From Thioalkalivibrio sp. ALJ16 (lineage in GTDB: Bacteria; Pseudomonadota; Gammaproteobacteria; Ectothiorhodospirales; Ectothiorhodospiraceae), in the NCBI RefSeq assembly GCF_000377345.1, contig NZ_KB898040.1, positions 1-64,000 on the forward strand: DNA of 64,000 nucleotides, read 5' to 3'. Positions 39,696 to 48,471 of the stretch are shown in pieces. Within the stretch, counting starts at the first letter, position 1, and each line of letters opens with the position of its first letter. Position numbers and translations under genes: made by a program. The notes under the pieces are model-generated. The model made no database searches. It was given only the letters and a program-made list of their open reading frames with translations, and was not told where the DNA came from.

Positions 39696-39779
39696 CTAGC
39701 ACAACACGGATCCATCGGCTCGCTGCTGCCTACCGGTGCGAGCGCCTCCATGAATCCCTGTGCCCGGACCTTCCCCGGA

Positions 39780-40583
39780 TCAGGGCACGAGTCGTCCCAG
39801 GTCAAAGCGTGCCGTGTCGCGAATGGCGGCGGTCACGGATTCGGCATAGTGGCTGACCAGCGCCCGGCCCAGCTCCGCGGAGGCGGCGCCAGCGTCGCCG
39901 ACCACCCCGGTCGGATTCAGGTCGCCCGCCATCCAGGCAAAGGCGACGCGGCCTTCCGGCTCCAGGAGTTCGAGTTCATCGGCCAGGGTCGCGCCGAGCG
40001 ATGCGGCGCTGGTGGCTGCGTCGAGACGGACCTGTTCAGGTGCCAGCGTGAGCATCATGGCCGTTTCGACCAGGCCTCCGTGCAGGCCGTGGCGCTGTTC
40101 CTCGAGCGGGATGCCGAGGCTATCCGGCAGCGGTTGGCGGAAATAGTGGTGCTTGGCGACCAGCATGCCCGCCTGCTGGCGCAGGTCGAGGGCGGCGAGG
40201 TCGCAGATGGCGGTGTTGCCGCCATGGCTGTTGACCAGCAGCAGGCGGCGAAACCCGCTGCGCGCCACGCTGTGGCCCAGGTCACGCAGGGTTTCCAGTG
40301 CGGTCTCGGGGCGCAGCGTCAGGGTGCCGGGAAAGCCCGAGTGTTCGGTGCTGGTGGCGACGCACATCGGCGGCAGGATGAGCCGCGAGGGTTCTTCGCC
40401 AAGCCTCGCGTGGGCGGCGGCCAGTAGCCCCAGTCCGATGCGGTAGTCGGTGTCCAGCGGCAGGTGCGGGCCGTGCTGTTCGATCGCCGACAGCGGCAGG
40501 ATCGCCACCGCATCGCGTTCGGCGTGGGCGGCGATCTCGCGGCTGGTCAGGTTCTGCCACCAGGGGAGCGCATGGGTATCCAT
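39780..40583 (-). CDS. Creatininase-family metal amidohydrolase
   Basis: The product has 267 aa. The metal site motifs of the creatininase/MftE fold are present: LPLSAIEQHGPHLPLDTD, VATSTEHSGFPGTLTL, LLVNSHGGNTAI and HGLHGGLVETAMML. Substrates in the family range from creatinine to formamidopyrimidines (FAPy deformylase ArfB in riboflavin synthesis) and mycofactocin peptide. Its location just after a riboflavin pair makes a pyrimidine substrate worth considering, but that is only inference. Downstream gene 40615 is oriented the same way, 31 bp upstream. Confidence 0.88.
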   Translation of the reverse strand: MDTHALPWWQNLTSREIAAHAERDAVAILPLSAIEQHGPHLPLDTDYRIGLGLLAAAHARLGEEPSRLILPPMCVATSTEHSGFPGTLTLRPETALETLRDLGHSVARSGFRRLLLVNSHGGNTAICDLAALDLRQQAGMLVAKHHYFRQPLPDSLGIPLEEQRHGLHGGLVETAMMLTLAPEQVRLDAATSAASLGATLADELELLEPEGRVAFAWMAGDLNPTGVVGDAGAASAELGRALVSHYAESVTAAIRDTARFDLGRLVP

Positions 40584-40614
40584 GGTTCAAGCCTTGCCGC
40601 TGGAGCGTAGGGCG

Positions 40615-41391
40615 TCAAGGGCGCAGGCGCGCGTAGAGGTCGCCGGAGCCGAGCCGCTCGCCGTGTTCCTCGAGCCAGGCGAGAATGTCGCTGCCGCCCT
40701 GCCAGTCGCGGAATTCGTACCCGCGTCGCTCGCCGCGGATCAGGTTGAATTCGTATTCGCCAAGGGCGGCGAGCTGTTGCAGGCAGTCAGCTGTGATCTC
40801 GAGGGCCCCGGCCACGAACTCGAAGGACAGTGCGGGCAGCGGGTGGCCCAGTCCGCGCAGTACCTCCGCTTCCAGCCCTTCCACGTCGATCTTGCAGAAA
40901 CGGGGCATGCCGTATTCCGCGATCAGCTGGTCCAGGGTGATCATCGGAACCGCGATTTCGTCGTCCCAGCGGACGTGCTGGAAACTTCGGTTGCGCTGCC
41001 CCAGCGATTGCACCCAGGATCGCGAGACGGAGGAGACCGTGGGGTGGCGGCGACTCACCTGCAGGCGCGCAGTGCCGGGCGATGGCCCGGCGACCTCGCG
41101 GCGGATGGCGATGCCCGGGCGACCACGAACCGCGCGGCGCAGCCAGGGCAGCAACTGGGGCTGGGGCTCCAGGGCCACCACGCGTGCCCCGAGGTCCGCG
41201 AATGCGCGGGTCCGGTCGCCCACATGGGCGCCAATATCGAAGACCAGGTCCCCCGGATGGACGAACTCGGCATACATGCGCTGCAGGCCGCGCTGGCGCC
41301 CCGGGCGACGATAGATGAGCAGCGAGCGCAGGACGCCGATGGTGTGGTCGAGCCAGGCGGTTCTGGATGTGGCTGGCGGGGTAGCGGTCAT
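40615..41391 (-). CDS. FkbM-family methyltransferase
   Basis: The product has 258 aa. The SAM motif I is LVFDIGAHVGDRTRAFADLG, with VVALEPQPQLLPWLRR, ITLDQLIAEYGMPRFCKIDVEGLEAEVLRGL typical of FkbM proteins. They O-methylate sugars or small molecules; the substrate is unknown. No signal peptide. Probably co-transcribed with the creatininase-like gene; divergent from the ChaN operon. Confidence 0.88.
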   Translation of the reverse strand: MTATPPATSRTAWLDHTIGVLRSLLIYRRPGRQRGLQRMYAEFVHPGDLVFDIGAHVGDRTRAFADLGARVVALEPQPQLLPWLRRAVRGRPGIAIRREVAGPSPGTARLQVSRRHPTVSSVSRSWVQSLGQRNRSFQHVRWDDEIAVPMITLDQLIAEYGMPRFCKIDVEGLEAEVLRGLGHPLPALSFEFVAGALEITADCLQQLAALGEYEFNLIRGERRGYEFRDWQGGSDILAWLEEHGERLGSGDLYARLRP

Positions 41392-41504
41392 GCGTGCAGG
41401 CTAACCGGTCGCGCGGCGCGGGGGAACGCCGAGAGCCTGTCGGTGTCTTCTGGAAGGCTACGTTGCGCGCGCGACGCGTAACCCCAAACAAGCAGGAGAT
41501 GCAG

Positions 41505-42659
41505 ATGAACGTGCGCGGGCGATTGTCGGGATGGCTGGGTGTGGGGGTGTTGCTGGGGATGGTACTGGCAGGCCCCGCGTACGCGGACGGCGAGTGTCCG
41601 CCCGCAGGCGCCTGGACCACGCCGGGGGGTGAGCCGGTGGACCGCGCGGCGCTGTATGCGGAGCTGGCCACGGCGGATGCGGTGCTGCTCGGCGAGCGCC
41701 ACGACCGCATGGATCACCACCGCTGGCAGCTGGGCACACTGGCGGCCCTGCACGGTCATCGGCCCGATCTGGTCATCGGGCTGGAGATGCTGCCCCGCTC
41801 GAAGCAGCCGGTGCTGGATGCCTGGGTGGCCGGCGAGCTGGACCCCGAGGCCTTTCTGGAGGCGAGTGAGTGGTATACCCACTGGGGATTCGACCCGGCC
41901 CTTTACTGGCCCATCCTTCACTTTGCGCGGGTGCATGCGATCCCGCTGCTGGCGCTGAATCTGGAACGCGACAAGATCCGTACCCTGGGCCACGAGGGCT
42001 GGGATGCGCTGGACGCCGAGGCGCGCGATGGCGTTTCCGCCCCGGCGGCGGCGAGCGCCGGATACCGCGAATACCTCGAGGCGGTGCTGGAGCGGCACCC
42101 GACCGGCATGGGCCCGAACCGTGACCGCTTTATTGCGACTCAGCTGGCCTGGGACCGCATGATGGCGGGCGCAATCGCCAGCCGCATCGAGGCGGGCGGT
42201 GAGGAGCCGCCGCTGGTCGCAGCGATCATTGGCTCCGGACACCTGGAATACGGGTACGGGGTACCGCATCAGCTGGCCGACCTGGGGGTCGAGGCTGCGC
42301 CGGTGCTGCTCCCGCGCGAGCCGGGCGAATGCGCCGAGTCCGACCCGGCGCTGGCGCGTGCGGTGTTCGGCGTTGCCGCCGACCCGCGTTTCGAGCCAGA
42401 AAGGCGAATGCTCGGTGTGCACATCGAGGCGGCCGATCCAGGCGTCCGTATTCTCGGGGTACAGGACGGCTCGGTGGGCGCGGCGGCCGACCTGAAGGCC
42501 GGGGATCGCCTGCTGCGGGCCGGTGAGCAGGAGGTGAACGCGGCCGGGGACCTGCAGCGCGTGGTGCGCGGTGTGCAGCCGGGCACCTGGCTGCCGCTTG
42601 AAATCGAGCGCGAGGGCGAACGCCTGGAACTCGTCGCGCGCTTCCCGCGGGAGGACTAG
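41505..42659 (+). CDS. ChaN-family haem/iron-associated protein with C-terminal PDZ domain
   Basis: The product has 384 aa. ATG 41505 is preceded by AGGAG at 7 nt; ATG 41499 is an alternative. A signal peptide (LGVGVLLGMVLAGPAYA) is followed by the ChaN/PF04187 domain (about 45-280): VLLGERHDRMDHHRWQLGTL, VIGLEMLPRSKQPVLDAW and IIGSGHLEYGYGVPHQL. ChaN binds stacked haem at the cell surface in Campylobacter. The last 100 residues form a PDZ domain (VRILGVQDGSVGAAADLKAGDRLL), a less common fusion. It is followed after 3 bp by the M1-like peptidase gene, with which it likely works. Confidence 0.88.
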   Translation: MNVRGRLSGWLGVGVLLGMVLAGPAYADGECPPAGAWTTPGGEPVDRAALYAELATADAVLLGERHDRMDHHRWQLGTLAALHGHRPDLVIGLEMLPRSKQPVLDAWVAGELDPEAFLEASEWYTHWGFDPALYWPILHFARVHAIPLLALNLERDKIRTLGHEGWDALDAEARDGVSAPAAASAGYREYLEAVLERHPTGMGPNRDRFIATQLAWDRMMAGAIASRIEAGGEEPPLVAAIIGSGHLEYGYGVPHQLADLGVEAAPVLLPREPGECAESDPALARAVFGVAADPRFEPERRMLGVHIEAADPGVRILGVQDGSVGAAADLKAGDRLLRAGEQEVNAAGDLQRVVRGVQPGTWLPLEIEREGERLELVARFPRED

Positions 42660-42662
42660 CCG

Positions 42663-44630
42663 GTGTCCTGGCGGCGGTGGTTGTGCGGGTTGGTCTGTCT
42701 GCTGGCTTCGGTCGGTGCGGCCGCGGATGCAGACCACCTTTCCGGGCCCGAGCTGGAACTGGTGCTCTGGCCCGAGCAGGCGCGACTGGAGGGGCGTTTC
42801 CAGGTCGAACTTCAGCAGGTGGATGCGGCAACCCTGGAGCGCTTTCGTCTGGACCCGGGCATTGCCGTCGATAAGGTCGAGCTGGACGGAGAGGCGCTTG
42901 CATACACCCGCAGCGATGACGGCTGGCTGGAACTGGAACGGGCACTCGAGGCCGCAAGGGGCACACTGGTGATTCGCTACGGGGCTCGCATCCCCGACGC
43001 CCCGCGGGGCCCGCGCGGGGGTGGCTATCTCGGTACCGATGGTGGCTTCCTGCCGCCGGGCGCCGACTGGTACCCGCGCCGCCCGGCGGCCGAGCCGCAC
43101 CCGTTCCGTGTGCACCTTGAGGTGATGGACGGGCATCTCGGCGTCGCATCCGGTTCGCGGGTGGCGGAGCAGCACGAGAATGGCCGCTACCGTGCCACCT
43201 TCGAGCACCCCGGCGGGCGCGCGCTGGCAGTTGCGACCGGACCCTGGGAGCCGGTGACGCAGGCGGCGGGCGAAGTCGAGATCCGCACCCTGTTCCCGGC
43301 CGGGCTGGAGGTCGCTTTTGGCGAGCTTTATCGCGAGCAGGCCGCAGCCTATATCGAGCGCTTCTCGGACGAGCTGGGTGCGTACCCCTTTGCCACCTTT
43401 ACCATTGCCGCGAGCCCGCAGCCGGTGGGCCTCGCGTTTTCCGGCTTTACCCTGCTGGGCACACAGGTGATTCCTCTGCCCTTTATCCCGTACACCTCGC
43501 TGGGCCACGAGGTGCTGCACAGCTGGTGGGGGACCGGCGTGTATGTGGACCCCGCAGGGGGCAACTGGTCGGAGGGGCTGACAACCTTCCTCGCCGACTA
43601 CCAGTTCAAGCGCGAGGCGGGGGAAGCACGCGCCGAACGCGGCCAGTGGCTGCGCGACTACGCGGCGCTGCCACCCACGGAGGATCGGCCCCATGCGGCG
43701 TTTCGCGGCGGCAACGCCGGGGCGGCGCGGATCGCGGGCTACCATCGCGGGGCGATGCTGTGGTTGATGCTGGAAGACTGGATCGGACGCGAGGCGCTGC
43801 TGGCCGGCGCGCGCCGACTGTTCGCGCAGTGGCGCTTTCGCGAGGCGGACTGGGATGCGGTCATCACTGCCTTCGAGCGCGAGACCGATCAGGACCTGCG
43901 GCCCTTTTTTGAACAGTGGACCGGTCGCAGCGGCGCGCCGCTGCTGGAGCTTGCACAGCTGCAGCGCGAGGCCGGGGAGGCGGGGTGGCGGGTGCGTGCA
44001 GAACTGCATCAGCGCGTACCGGGTGAGCCCTGGATGCTGCGCGTGCCGCTGGAAGTCGAGACGGAGGCCGGGCGCGAAACCCACTGGGTGGAGCTCGATC
44101 AGGCCCGGCGCGAGGTCATCGTCGAGACGGCCGTGCGCCCGCTGGCGGTCGCGGTGGACCCCGACTGGCGACTGTTCCGCCACCTGACGGCCGGGGAGTC
44201 CCCGGATATCCTGCGGCAGGCGGCGCTGGACCCGCGCGTGCGCCTGGTGACCCTCGGGGATGCGCGCGCCGAGGAAGTGGCGGCCTGGCTGGGGCGGGTG
44301 CCGGACGCGGCCGACAGCGATCAGGGTACGCGCATCGTGCTGGGGGATCACACCGCCACCAGTCGCTGGCTGCGGGAGCGCGGGCTGCCCGCAGACCCCG
44401 GGGTGGTCGAGCCGGACCTGGAGGTGGCGTCCGGCCCGCGCGCCTGGGCTGTGCCGGGGGCGGCGGTGGTCGTGATCAGCGGGACCGATGCGGAGGCCCG
44501 GCGCGAGGTGGCCGCCGCACTGCGCCACCGTTCTCACTACAGCTATCTGCTGCCGGGGCAGGGCGATGCGCCGAAGACCGGTCTGTGGCCCGTGCCCGGC
44601 GTCTGGCAGGAACTGAACGATGACGAATGA
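42663..44630 (+). CDS. Secreted M1-like (gluzincin) metallopeptidase
   Basis: The product has 655 aa from GTG 42663, with a signal peptide (LCGLVCLLASVGAAADA). The zinc motif is HEVLHSWWG followed by E in NWSEGLTTFLADY, a HEXXH-x17-E arrangement one residue shorter than the canonical M1 x18. The GAMEN exopeptidase motif is not evident (region QPVGLAFSGFTLLG). The C-terminal 200 residues hold a beta domain and a Rossmann-like tail (IVLGDHTATSRWL). The ChaN-PDZ gene is 3 bp upstream and the HIT gene overlaps by 11 bp. Substrate unknown; periplasmic or exported. Confidence 0.88.
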   Translation: MSWRRWLCGLVCLLASVGAAADADHLSGPELELVLWPEQARLEGRFQVELQQVDAATLERFRLDPGIAVDKVELDGEALAYTRSDDGWLELERALEAARGTLVIRYGARIPDAPRGPRGGGYLGTDGGFLPPGADWYPRRPAAEPHPFRVHLEVMDGHLGVASGSRVAEQHENGRYRATFEHPGGRALAVATGPWEPVTQAAGEVEIRTLFPAGLEVAFGELYREQAAAYIERFSDELGAYPFATFTIAASPQPVGLAFSGFTLLGTQVIPLPFIPYTSLGHEVLHSWWGTGVYVDPAGGNWSEGLTTFLADYQFKREAGEARAERGQWLRDYAALPPTEDRPHAAFRGGNAGAARIAGYHRGAMLWLMLEDWIGREALLAGARRLFAQWRFREADWDAVITAFERETDQDLRPFFEQWTGRSGAPLLELAQLQREAGEAGWRVRAELHQRVPGEPWMLRVPLEVETEAGRETHWVELDQARREVIVETAVRPLAVAVDPDWRLFRHLTAGESPDILRQAALDPRVRLVTLGDARAEEVAAWLGRVPDAADSDQGTRIVLGDHTATSRWLRERGLPADPGVVEPDLEVASGPRAWAVPGAAVVVISGTDAEARREVAAALRHRSHYSYLLPGQGDAPKTGLWPVPGVWQELNDDE

Positions 44631-45045
44631 TTTCGTGTTGGACCCGCGCCTGGAGGCGGATACCTGGGCGGCGGCGGAGTGGCCCTTATCCAGCCTGAGG
44701 CTGATGGATCATCGCGGCTATCCCTGGTTCCTGCTGGTTCCGCGGCGGGCGGAGGTGGCGGAGCTGCACCAGCTGGATGACACGGACGCCGCGCAACTGC
44801 TGCGCGAGTCGCGCGCCCTGTCCCGGGCGATGGAGCAGGCCTTCGCGCCCACGGCCCTGAACGTGGCCAAGCTTGGCAACATCGTGGCGCAGCTCCATCT
44901 CCATCATGTGGCCCGCTTTGCGGACGATGCCGCCTGGCCGGGGCCGGTCTGGGGAACGCCGCATCCCGGAGGGCTGGAACGACACGAGGCCGAGGAGCGC
45001 ATACAGCGCGTCCTCGGCCTCGTGGTGGATATCGCGGACCGGTAA
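44620..45045 (+). CDS. HIT-domain protein
   Basis: The product has 141 aa. The histidine-triad type motif is QLHLHHVARF, within KLGNIVAQLHLHHVARFADDAAWPGPVWG (split here), and LLVPRRAEVAELHQLDD precedes. It belongs to the branch of short bacterial HIT proteins that hydrolyse or transfer nucleotides. It overlaps the peptidase gene by 11 bp, so it is translated with it, although no functional link is evident. A short hairpin, AGACGCC/GGCGTCT (45045-45062), follows the stop. Confidence 0.88.
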   Translation: MTNDFVLDPRLEADTWAAAEWPLSSLRLMDHRGYPWFLLVPRRAEVAELHQLDDTDAAQLLRESRALSRAMEQAFAPTALNVAKLGNIVAQLHLHHVARFADDAAWPGPVWGTPHPGGLERHEAEERIQRVLGLVVDIADR

Positions 45046-45076
45046 GACGCCCGTAGGCGTCTCCGGAGGCGATTGG

Positions 45077-45724
45077 TCAGAAGCGGTAGCCGACGTTCAT
45101 CCCGAAGGTCCAGGGGTCGATGTTGACCGTGCCCAGATGGGCGCCGCCCAGCGAGACGTCGGTGTCGATGTCAATCCAGCGCACTTCGGCATTCACGAAC
45201 CAGTTATCGTCCACTGCGAAGTCGATCCCGGCCTGCAACGCCGCACCCCAGGAATCGTCCAGGTCAATATCCTGCCCTGTCACCGCAGCTGTGTCCTCGT
45301 CGAAGAAGTAGGTGTAGTTGATGCCGGCGCCGACATACGGACGCACCGCGGTGCCGGTGTTGAAGTGGTACTGCAGGCTCAGGGTCGGTGGCAGGTGGCG
45401 GGTGCTGCCGATGTCGTCTCCGCCAACGTTCAGGCTGTGCTTGAACGGGATCGCGACCAGCAGCTCCAGGCCCAGGTTGTCGGTCATCATGTAGGTGATG
45501 TTGCCGGAGGGACGGGTGTTGGAACCGACGTCTACGGCGGCGTCGCCCAAACCGGCCAGAGTGCCGTTATCGGACTTGGGGGCCACGTGGGTCAGGCCGC
45601 CACGGATCAGCCAGTCGCCGGCGGAGACGTCGGCATTGGCGGCGGTGGCGTGGGCCGGGATCAGGGCGGCGGGGGCCAGCAGGCCGGCCAGTGCCAGGGA
45701 GCGGAAGGTCAGGGTGCGTCGCAT
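45077..45724 (-). CDS. ompW: OmpW-family outer-membrane beta-barrel
   Basis: The product has 215 aa with a signal peptide (LALAGLLAPAALIPAHATAA). The mature protein has the eight-strand OmpW pattern, including GDWLIRGGLTHVAPKSDNG, LGLELLVAIPFKHSL, HLPPTLSLQYHF, VRPYVGAGINYTYFF and a terminal aromatic strand ending GYRF. OmpW forms a narrow channel for small hydrophobic molecules. A strong GGAGGA precedes the start. Convergent with the HIT gene. Confidence 0.95.
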   Translation of the reverse strand: MRRTLTFRSLALAGLLAPAALIPAHATAANADVSAGDWLIRGGLTHVAPKSDNGTLAGLGDAAVDVGSNTRPSGNITYMMTDNLGLELLVAIPFKHSLNVGGDDIGSTRHLPPTLSLQYHFNTGTAVRPYVGAGINYTYFFDEDTAAVTGQDIDLDDSWGAALQAGIDFAVDDNWFVNAEVRWIDIDTDVSLGGAHLGTVNIDPWTFGMNVGYRF

Positions 45725-45816
45725 GTTCGGTTCCTCCGAATTATTAGGGGTGCGCGCAAACTATCGCGCGGCCCGTATCAGAAAACGTTGATGCAGATCA
45801 TCTGTGGCAACGGTTT

Positions 45817-46521
45817 TCAGAACGGCAGCCGCTGCCCCTCGAAGTCATAGAAGGTGCCGGAGTCTGTGGCGTCCAGCCGGTCCAGGACCTTCAGCAGTGC
45901 GCCGGTTGCGGTCTCCGGCTCCAGCACCTCGGGGGCGCGGGCGCGGTAGGGTTCGGACAGGCGCGTCGCACAGGTGCCGGGCTGCAGGGCCAGCACCACG
46001 GCCTGGCGGTGGCTGAAGCGCAGTTCGAGTGCCGTGGTGCGCACGATCTGGTTGAGCGCGGCCTTGGAGGCGCGATAGCTGATCCAGCCGCCGAGGTGGT
46101 TGTCCTCGATGGAGCCCACCCGGGCGGAGAGGGTGGCGAGAACACCCTTGCGCGTGCGGGGCAGCAGCGGTGCCAGGTGCTTGAACAGCAGAGCCGGGCC
46201 GATGGCGTTGATCGCGAACGCGTGGGCCATGATCGCGGGGTCCAGATCGCGCAGGCGCTTCTCCGGGCCGTGGCCGTCGATGGTGAGGATGCCGGTGGCA
46301 TCCAGGATCAGGTCCCATTCCGGTGCCTGCTCCCGCAGCCAGCTGGCGGCGTGTTCGATGCTGACCTCGTCCAGCAGGTCTACCCGAGGCTTGCTATGCC
46401 GGTGCAGGCCAACGACCTGCCCGCAGTCGGGATCCTGTTCGAGCTGTTGCACGAAGGCGGCGCCGAGTCCGCCCGTGGCGCCGACGATCACGGCGCGATA
46501 GGGTGTCTGCAGGGATTCCAT
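45817..46521 (-). CDS. Short-chain dehydrogenase/reductase (CsgA-like)
   Basis: The product has 234 aa. Start ATG 46521. The N-terminal nucleotide site is VIVGATGGLGAAFVQQL, a minor variant of GxxxGxG. Active site YRASKAALNQ (Y-x3-K) with preceding serine in SARVGSI. It resembles E. coli YbbO-like/CsgA short SDRs with unknown substrate. It is divergent from the DUF1538 cassette. Confidence 0.88.
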   Translation of the reverse strand: MESLQTPYRAVIVGATGGLGAAFVQQLEQDPDCGQVVGLHRHSKPRVDLLDEVSIEHAASWLREQAPEWDLILDATGILTIDGHGPEKRLRDLDPAIMAHAFAINAIGPALLFKHLAPLLPRTRKGVLATLSARVGSIEDNHLGGWISYRASKAALNQIVRTTALELRFSHRQAVVLALQPGTCATRLSEPYRARAPEVLEPETATGALLKVLDRLDATDSGTFYDFEGQRLPF

Positions 46522-46597
46522 GACACTATGACCGCAGGCCCGGTAATTGATTCGGTTGCGGTGGCCCCGGCGCGTGCCGGAATCGGACAGAGAGCGC

Positions 46598-48109
46598 ATG
46601 AATTTTCTCCATACCCTCGGGCACGCGGCACGCAACCTGGCACCGATCGTGATCGTAGTCGCGGTGTTTCAGGCACTGGTGCTGCGCACGGTGCCGGACG
46701 GCCTGCTGTCGATGGTGATCGGCCTGGCCATCGTGGTCTTTGGCGTGGCGCTGTTCCTGCAGGGCCTGGAGATGGGCATCTTCCCCATCGGCAAGAACCT
46801 TTCCAACGCGCTGGCCCGGCGTGGTTCGCTGCTGCTGCTGATGGCGTTCGGCTTTACCCTCGGCTTTGCGACCGTGATCGCGGAACCGGCCCTGATCGCG
46901 GTGGCGGAACAGGCCGAGCTGATCAGCGAGGGACGCATCGAGGGCCTGGTCCTGCGCCTGATTGTCGCGCTGTCCGTGGGTGCCGTGGTGGCGCTGGGCA
47001 TCCTGCGCACGGTCATGGGCCACCCGCTGCACTGGTACATCCTGACCGGCTACGTGCTGGTGGTACTGGTGACCTTCTTTGCCCCCGAGGAGATCGTGGG
47101 TCTGGCCTACGACTCGGGCGGGGTGACCACGAACATCGTGACCGTGCCGCTGGTGGCCGCGCTGGGACTGGGTCTGGCCGCCTCGATCAGCGGGCGCAAT
47201 CCTCTGCGCGACGGCTTTGGCCTGGTGGCGCTGGCGGTGATGGTGCCGATGATCACGGTGCAGCTGTACGGGATCATCGTGTTCGCCGGTGCCGAGATCG
47301 ATGCCCCGGGTAACGGCGAGACCGCGGCGATGGATGCGGACACGGATCTGCCGGGCGCGGATGAGGGGCACTGGCTGTCCGCGATGGGGATGGATCTGCT
47401 GCTGATGCTGCGCGACGTCGCGCCGATCATCGCGGTGATCGTGGTGTTCCAGTACTTCGTGCTGCGCAAGCGCATCCCGTACCTGCCGCGGGTGATCTTC
47501 GGCTTCGTGCTGGTGGTGCTGGGCCTGTACGCCTTTGTGGTCGGGCTCAAGCTGGGCCTGTTCCCGATCGGCGAGAGCATGGCCGAGCAGCTGATCACCA
47601 ACGAGCTGTTCCTGTGGGTCTACCTGTTCGCGTTCTCGATCGGCTTTGCGACCACGATGGCGGAACCGGCCCTGATCGCGATCGGCCAGAAGGCCGAGGA
47701 GGCGGCGCGCGGCTCGCTGCGCGGCAATGTGATCCGCATCCTGGTCGCGCTGGGGGTGGCCATCGGTATCACCATCGGTGTCCACCGTATCCTGGCCGGT
47801 GATTCGATCCATCAATACATCATGGCTGGCTACCTGCTGGTGATCGTGCTGACAATCCTCGCGCCGAAGCAGATCGTGGCGCTGGCCTTCGATCTGGGCG
47901 GGGTAACCACCTCCGAGGTCACGGTGCCGCTAGTCACCGCGCTGGGTATCGGCCTGGCCACGCACCTCGAGGACCGCAACGTGCTGATCGACGGCTTTGG
48001 CCTGATCGCGTTCGCCTCGATTTTCCCGATTGTCACGGTCATGCTCTATGCCATTGCCGTGGATCTGTACGAACGCTGGTTTGCGCGCAACGAGCAACAG
48101 GAGGACTGA
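46598..48109 (+). CDS. DUF1538 membrane protein, internally duplicated putative transporter
   Basis: The product has 503 aa with about ten to twelve hydrophobic segments. Two homologous halves are plain: AEPALI at 95-100 and 355-360, and GGVTT (GGVTTNIVTVPL / GGVTTSEVTVPL) at 174-178 and 434-438, both offset by 260 residues. An acidic cytosolic or periplasmic linker (about 232-258) joins them. The repeated-half design with conserved prolines and glycines is typical of secondary transporters, but the substrate of DUF1538 is unknown. It is followed after 3 bp by a PII-like gene and then a CBS gene, which implies metabolic control of transport. Confidence 0.9.
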   Translation: MNFLHTLGHAARNLAPIVIVVAVFQALVLRTVPDGLLSMVIGLAIVVFGVALFLQGLEMGIFPIGKNLSNALARRGSLLLLMAFGFTLGFATVIAEPALIAVAEQAELISEGRIEGLVLRLIVALSVGAVVALGILRTVMGHPLHWYILTGYVLVVLVTFFAPEEIVGLAYDSGGVTTNIVTVPLVAALGLGLAASISGRNPLRDGFGLVALAVMVPMITVQLYGIIVFAGAEIDAPGNGETAAMDADTDLPGADEGHWLSAMGMDLLLMLRDVAPIIAVIVVFQYFVLRKRIPYLPRVIFGFVLVVLGLYAFVVGLKLGLFPIGESMAEQLITNELFLWVYLFAFSIGFATTMAEPALIAIGQKAEEAARGSLRGNVIRILVALGVAIGITIGVHRILAGDSIHQYIMAGYLLVIVLTILAPKQIVALAFDLGGVTTSEVTVPLVTALGIGLATHLEDRNVLIDGFGLIAFASIFPIVTVMLYAIAVDLYERWFARNEQQED

Positions 48110-48112
48110 AAA

Positions 48113-48460
48113 ATGAAATTTTCCGCACTGGTGGCCGTGCTTCCGGACGACCTGGAAGAGCAGGCCATTGCCACCGCGAAGGCGGCCGGCGCGGGCGGTG
48201 TCACCATCATGGATGCCCGCGGTATCGGGGCCGAGGCGCGCAAGACCTTTCTGGGCATGACCTACGAGGGCAGTCAGTCGGTCCTGCTGTGGGTGCTGGA
48301 GAAGCGCGTGGCCCTGGACGTGCTGAAGTCCATTGCGCGTGAACTGGATCTGGCGAACGACCCTCGGGGGATCGCCTTTACGGTGGATGTGGCGCACCTG
48401 GCCGGCATTGGACGCAATCAGATCGAGCAGTTCCAGGAACAGGTCAAGGAAGAAATCTGA
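48113..48460 (+). CDS. PII-like signalling protein of the DUF1538 cassette
   Basis: The product has 115 aa. The fold matches a small ferredoxin-like PII trimer subunit: strand KFSALVAVLPDDLEEQAIATAKAAGAGGVTIMDARGIG (split), then the T-loop position EARKTFLGMTYEGSQSVLLWVLEK, and a C-terminal strand/helix. The T-loop lacks the uridylylated tyrosine context of GlnB, and no glutamine-regulation signature is seen, so it is PII-like (as SbtB or PII-NG are) rather than GlnB/GlnK. It most likely gates the DUF1538 transporter, by analogy with GlnK-AmtB and SbtB-SbtA. Confidence 0.82.
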   Translation: MKFSALVAVLPDDLEEQAIATAKAAGAGGVTIMDARGIGAEARKTFLGMTYEGSQSVLLWVLEKRVALDVLKSIARELDLANDPRGIAFTVDVAHLAGIGRNQIEQFQEQVKEEI

Positions 48461-48471
48461 CGGAGAACACC

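Noticed and set aside
41388-44537. Very long minus-strand open frame (1049 codons)
   Set aside because: It mirrors the ChaN, M1-like and HIT genes. High-GC codons leave the opposite strand open, and the translation shows no domain.
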